From assembly GCF_901827185.1 (NCBI RefSeq), contig NZ_LR594671.1, forward strand, positions 1,426,001-1,490,000: a DNA stretch of 64,000 nucleotides, given 5' to 3'. Numbering within the stretch: the first letter of the stretch is position 1; every line of letters starts with the position of its first letter. The notes under the pieces are model-generated. The model had not been told where the DNA came from, ran no database searches, and saw only the letters and a program-made list of their open reading frames with translations. The translations under genes were made by a program, and so were the position numbers. This DNA comes from Variovorax sp. PBL-E5 (lineage in GTDB: Bacteria > Pseudomonadota > Gammaproteobacteria > Burkholderiales > Burkholderiaceae_C). Below are positions 62,901 to 64,000 of this stretch, piece after piece.

Positions 62901-63815
62901 ATGATCATCGACACCCACCTGCATCCCACCAACCTGGTCGACGAGGCCTGGCGCCACACCGGCACGCCCTTCAACGGCGAGCGCATGCTCAAGCTGATGG
63001 ATGGCCCCTACATGATCAACGGCAAGCCGCGCCGCATCGACATGGGCTTCATCCAGCCGCCGCCCGGCAACACCGGCTACCGCGACGGCAACCGGCGCGG
63101 GCGCGAAGGCATCCGCGACTACATGGCCTACATCGCCGAGCTGACGCAGAAGTACCCGGACCGCTTCATCGGCAACTTCACCTTCAACCCGCGCTGGGGT
63201 CCGGAGAACGGCGCCGAGGAACTGGAGTTCCACATCAAGGAGTACGGCTTCAAGATGCTGAAGCTGCACGCCAACATGCACGGCTACCGGCCCGACCGCG
63301 CGCTCGACTGGCTGCGCCCCGCGATGAAGGTCTGCGCCAAGTACAACATCGTGGTGCTGATCCATACCGGCGACGGGCCGTACACGATCCCGACCATGTT
63401 CTATCCGATCATCCGCGAGTTCCCGATGGTGAATTTCATCATCGGCCACTTCGGCATCCAGACCGGCGGCAACTATTCCTTCGAGGCCTTCTGGATGGCG
63501 ATGGACACGCCCAACGTGGTGTGCGAGTCGGGCTGGTGCTTCCAGTCGCGCATCGTCGAGTTCGCGAAGCAACTGCCGCGCCACAAGATCGTGTTCGGCA
63601 CCGACTCGCCGCCCAACGAACCCGGCATGTGGCTGCGCGAACTCGAGGTGCTGTGCTCGCCCGCGCCGCAGGGCATGGACCTCGACGAGGACGGTCTCGA
63701 GGACTACATGGGCAACAACATCGCGCGGCTGTGCGGCATCAAGACGACGCCGCCGCCGAAAGATCTCGACGACGCCAAGCGGCGCATGACGGACACGTAT
63801 GCGGGCGTGAAATAG
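62901..63815 (+). CDS. Amidohydrolase-2 family protein (intact metal site)
   Basis: A 304-residue protein with the full metal set: His6 and His8 (MIIDTHLHPTN), His155 (LIHTGDG), His183 (IGHFG) and Asp235 (GTDSPPNE). It aligns end to end with the preceding gene (NGKPRRID, IQPP.GNT, SGWC.QSRIVEFAK), so the two arose by tandem duplication. It starts 15 bases after it with GGAGA upstream. The reaction could be hydrolysis or non-oxidative decarboxylation. Confidence 0.9.
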   Translation: MIIDTHLHPTNLVDEAWRHTGTPFNGERMLKLMDGPYMINGKPRRIDMGFIQPPPGNTGYRDGNRRGREGIRDYMAYIAELTQKYPDRFIGNFTFNPRWGPENGAEELEFHIKEYGFKMLKLHANMHGYRPDRALDWLRPAMKVCAKYNIVVLIHTGDGPYTIPTMFYPIIREFPMVNFIIGHFGIQTGGNYSFEAFWMAMDTPNVVCESGWCFQSRIVEFAKQLPRHKIVFGTDSPPNEPGMWLRELEVLCSPAPQGMDLDEDGLEDYMGNNIARLCGIKTTPPPKDLDDAKRRMTDTYAGVK

Positions 63816-63825
63816 GGCCGCTGTC

Positions 63826-64000
63826 GTGACCGCGACGACGGCCGTGTCCGCGCAGGACTTCCAGAGCTGGCTGACCGGCTATCGCGCGGCGCATGCCGAC
63901 GATGTGCTGGTGATCGATCAGGCCGTGAGCGCCGACCAGGAGATCACGGCCGTCGTGCAGGCGCTCGCGCGCGAAGGCCGGCATCCGCTGGTGCTGTTCG
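63826..64000 (+). CDS. UbiD-family decarboxylase (start only)
   Basis: The GTG at 63826, 10 bases after the amidohydrolase stop, opens a frame that runs off the window. Its 58 residues (AQDFQSWLTGYRA; VLVIDQAVSADQEITAVVQAL; GRHPLVLF) match the N-terminal pattern of UbiD-type decarboxylases, which use prenylated flavin on aromatic or unsaturated acids. Only the first domain edge is visible, so the call rests on this short pattern. Confidence 0.65.
   Translation, partial: MTATTAVSAQDFQSWLTGYRAAHADDVLVIDQAVSADQEITAVVQALAREGRHPLVLF

Overview
The window is a GC-rich chromosomal stretch from a betaproteobacterium, most likely Comamonadaceae and plausibly Variovorax or a close relative. The pointers are Bug/TctC-type solute receptors beside catabolic operons, many IclR regulators, a complete urtABCDE urea transporter, a piu-type iron operon, and a dispersed GC-rich intergenic repeat of a kind I associate with that family. 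The genus is inference. I saw no insertion sequence, phage gene, CRISPR array, tRNA or rRNA.

Bases 1 to about 19,000 form a catabolic region. A minus-strand operon (8066 to 362) encodes a flavin hydroxy-acid dehydrogenase, a Bug receptor, a TauD/TfdA dioxygenase, an RraA/HMG-aldolase-like protein, a DctPQM TRAP transporter and an SMP-30 lactonase. A second minus-strand operon (13949 to 9112) encodes a crotonase-fold protein, a split B12-dependent acyl-CoA mutase, a family III CoA-transferase and a MeaB-type GTPase. Its logic matches the E. coli sbm-ygfDGH module, but the mutase has a rebuilt active site. Four IclR-type elements sit here: three regulators and one shared operator/promoter design. 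That design occurs with identical spacing in front of three transcription units (at about 8.1, 14.9 and 18.9 kb). The third unit is a lone Bug receptor; the second is a LigI-like amidohydrolase, an IclR regulator and a PanE-like reductase.

Bases 19,950-27,360 hold a second catabolic locus under a GntR regulator. One arm encodes an isochorismatase-fold amidase, the GntR protein and a maleate-isomerase-like protein. The divergent arm encodes a cupin, an MFS permease, a 2OG-oxygenase-like protein, a NIPSNAP protein, a CaiB CoA-transferase and an HMG-CoA-lyase-like enzyme. Two GntR-type palindromes lie between the arms, 63 bp apart.

Bases 27,470-43,050 are more housekeeping in character: a ferritin-like protein, a PepSY/PiuC/TonB-receptor iron operon behind a Fur-like site, a convergent histidine kinase/LuxR regulator pair, a minus-strand block (trpS, site-2 protease, YciO-type protein, EamA permease, PHP phosphatase), a ZntB/CorA transporter and a PiT phosphate transporter. 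Divergent from PiT is a PPK2 polyphosphate kinase, with Pho-box-like repeats between them, followed by two esterase/lipase genes.

Bases 46,200-51,950 are urtABCDE. Then come PhoD, a hemerythrin-like protein, an ECF sigma/anti-sigma pair, an MFS transporter and a lone ureD whose urease partners are not in the window. The right end has an aminotransferase, a nucleoside deaminase, an OsmC protein, a tandem pair of amidohydrolases (the first lacking its His-x-His metal motif) and the start of a UbiD-family decarboxylase.
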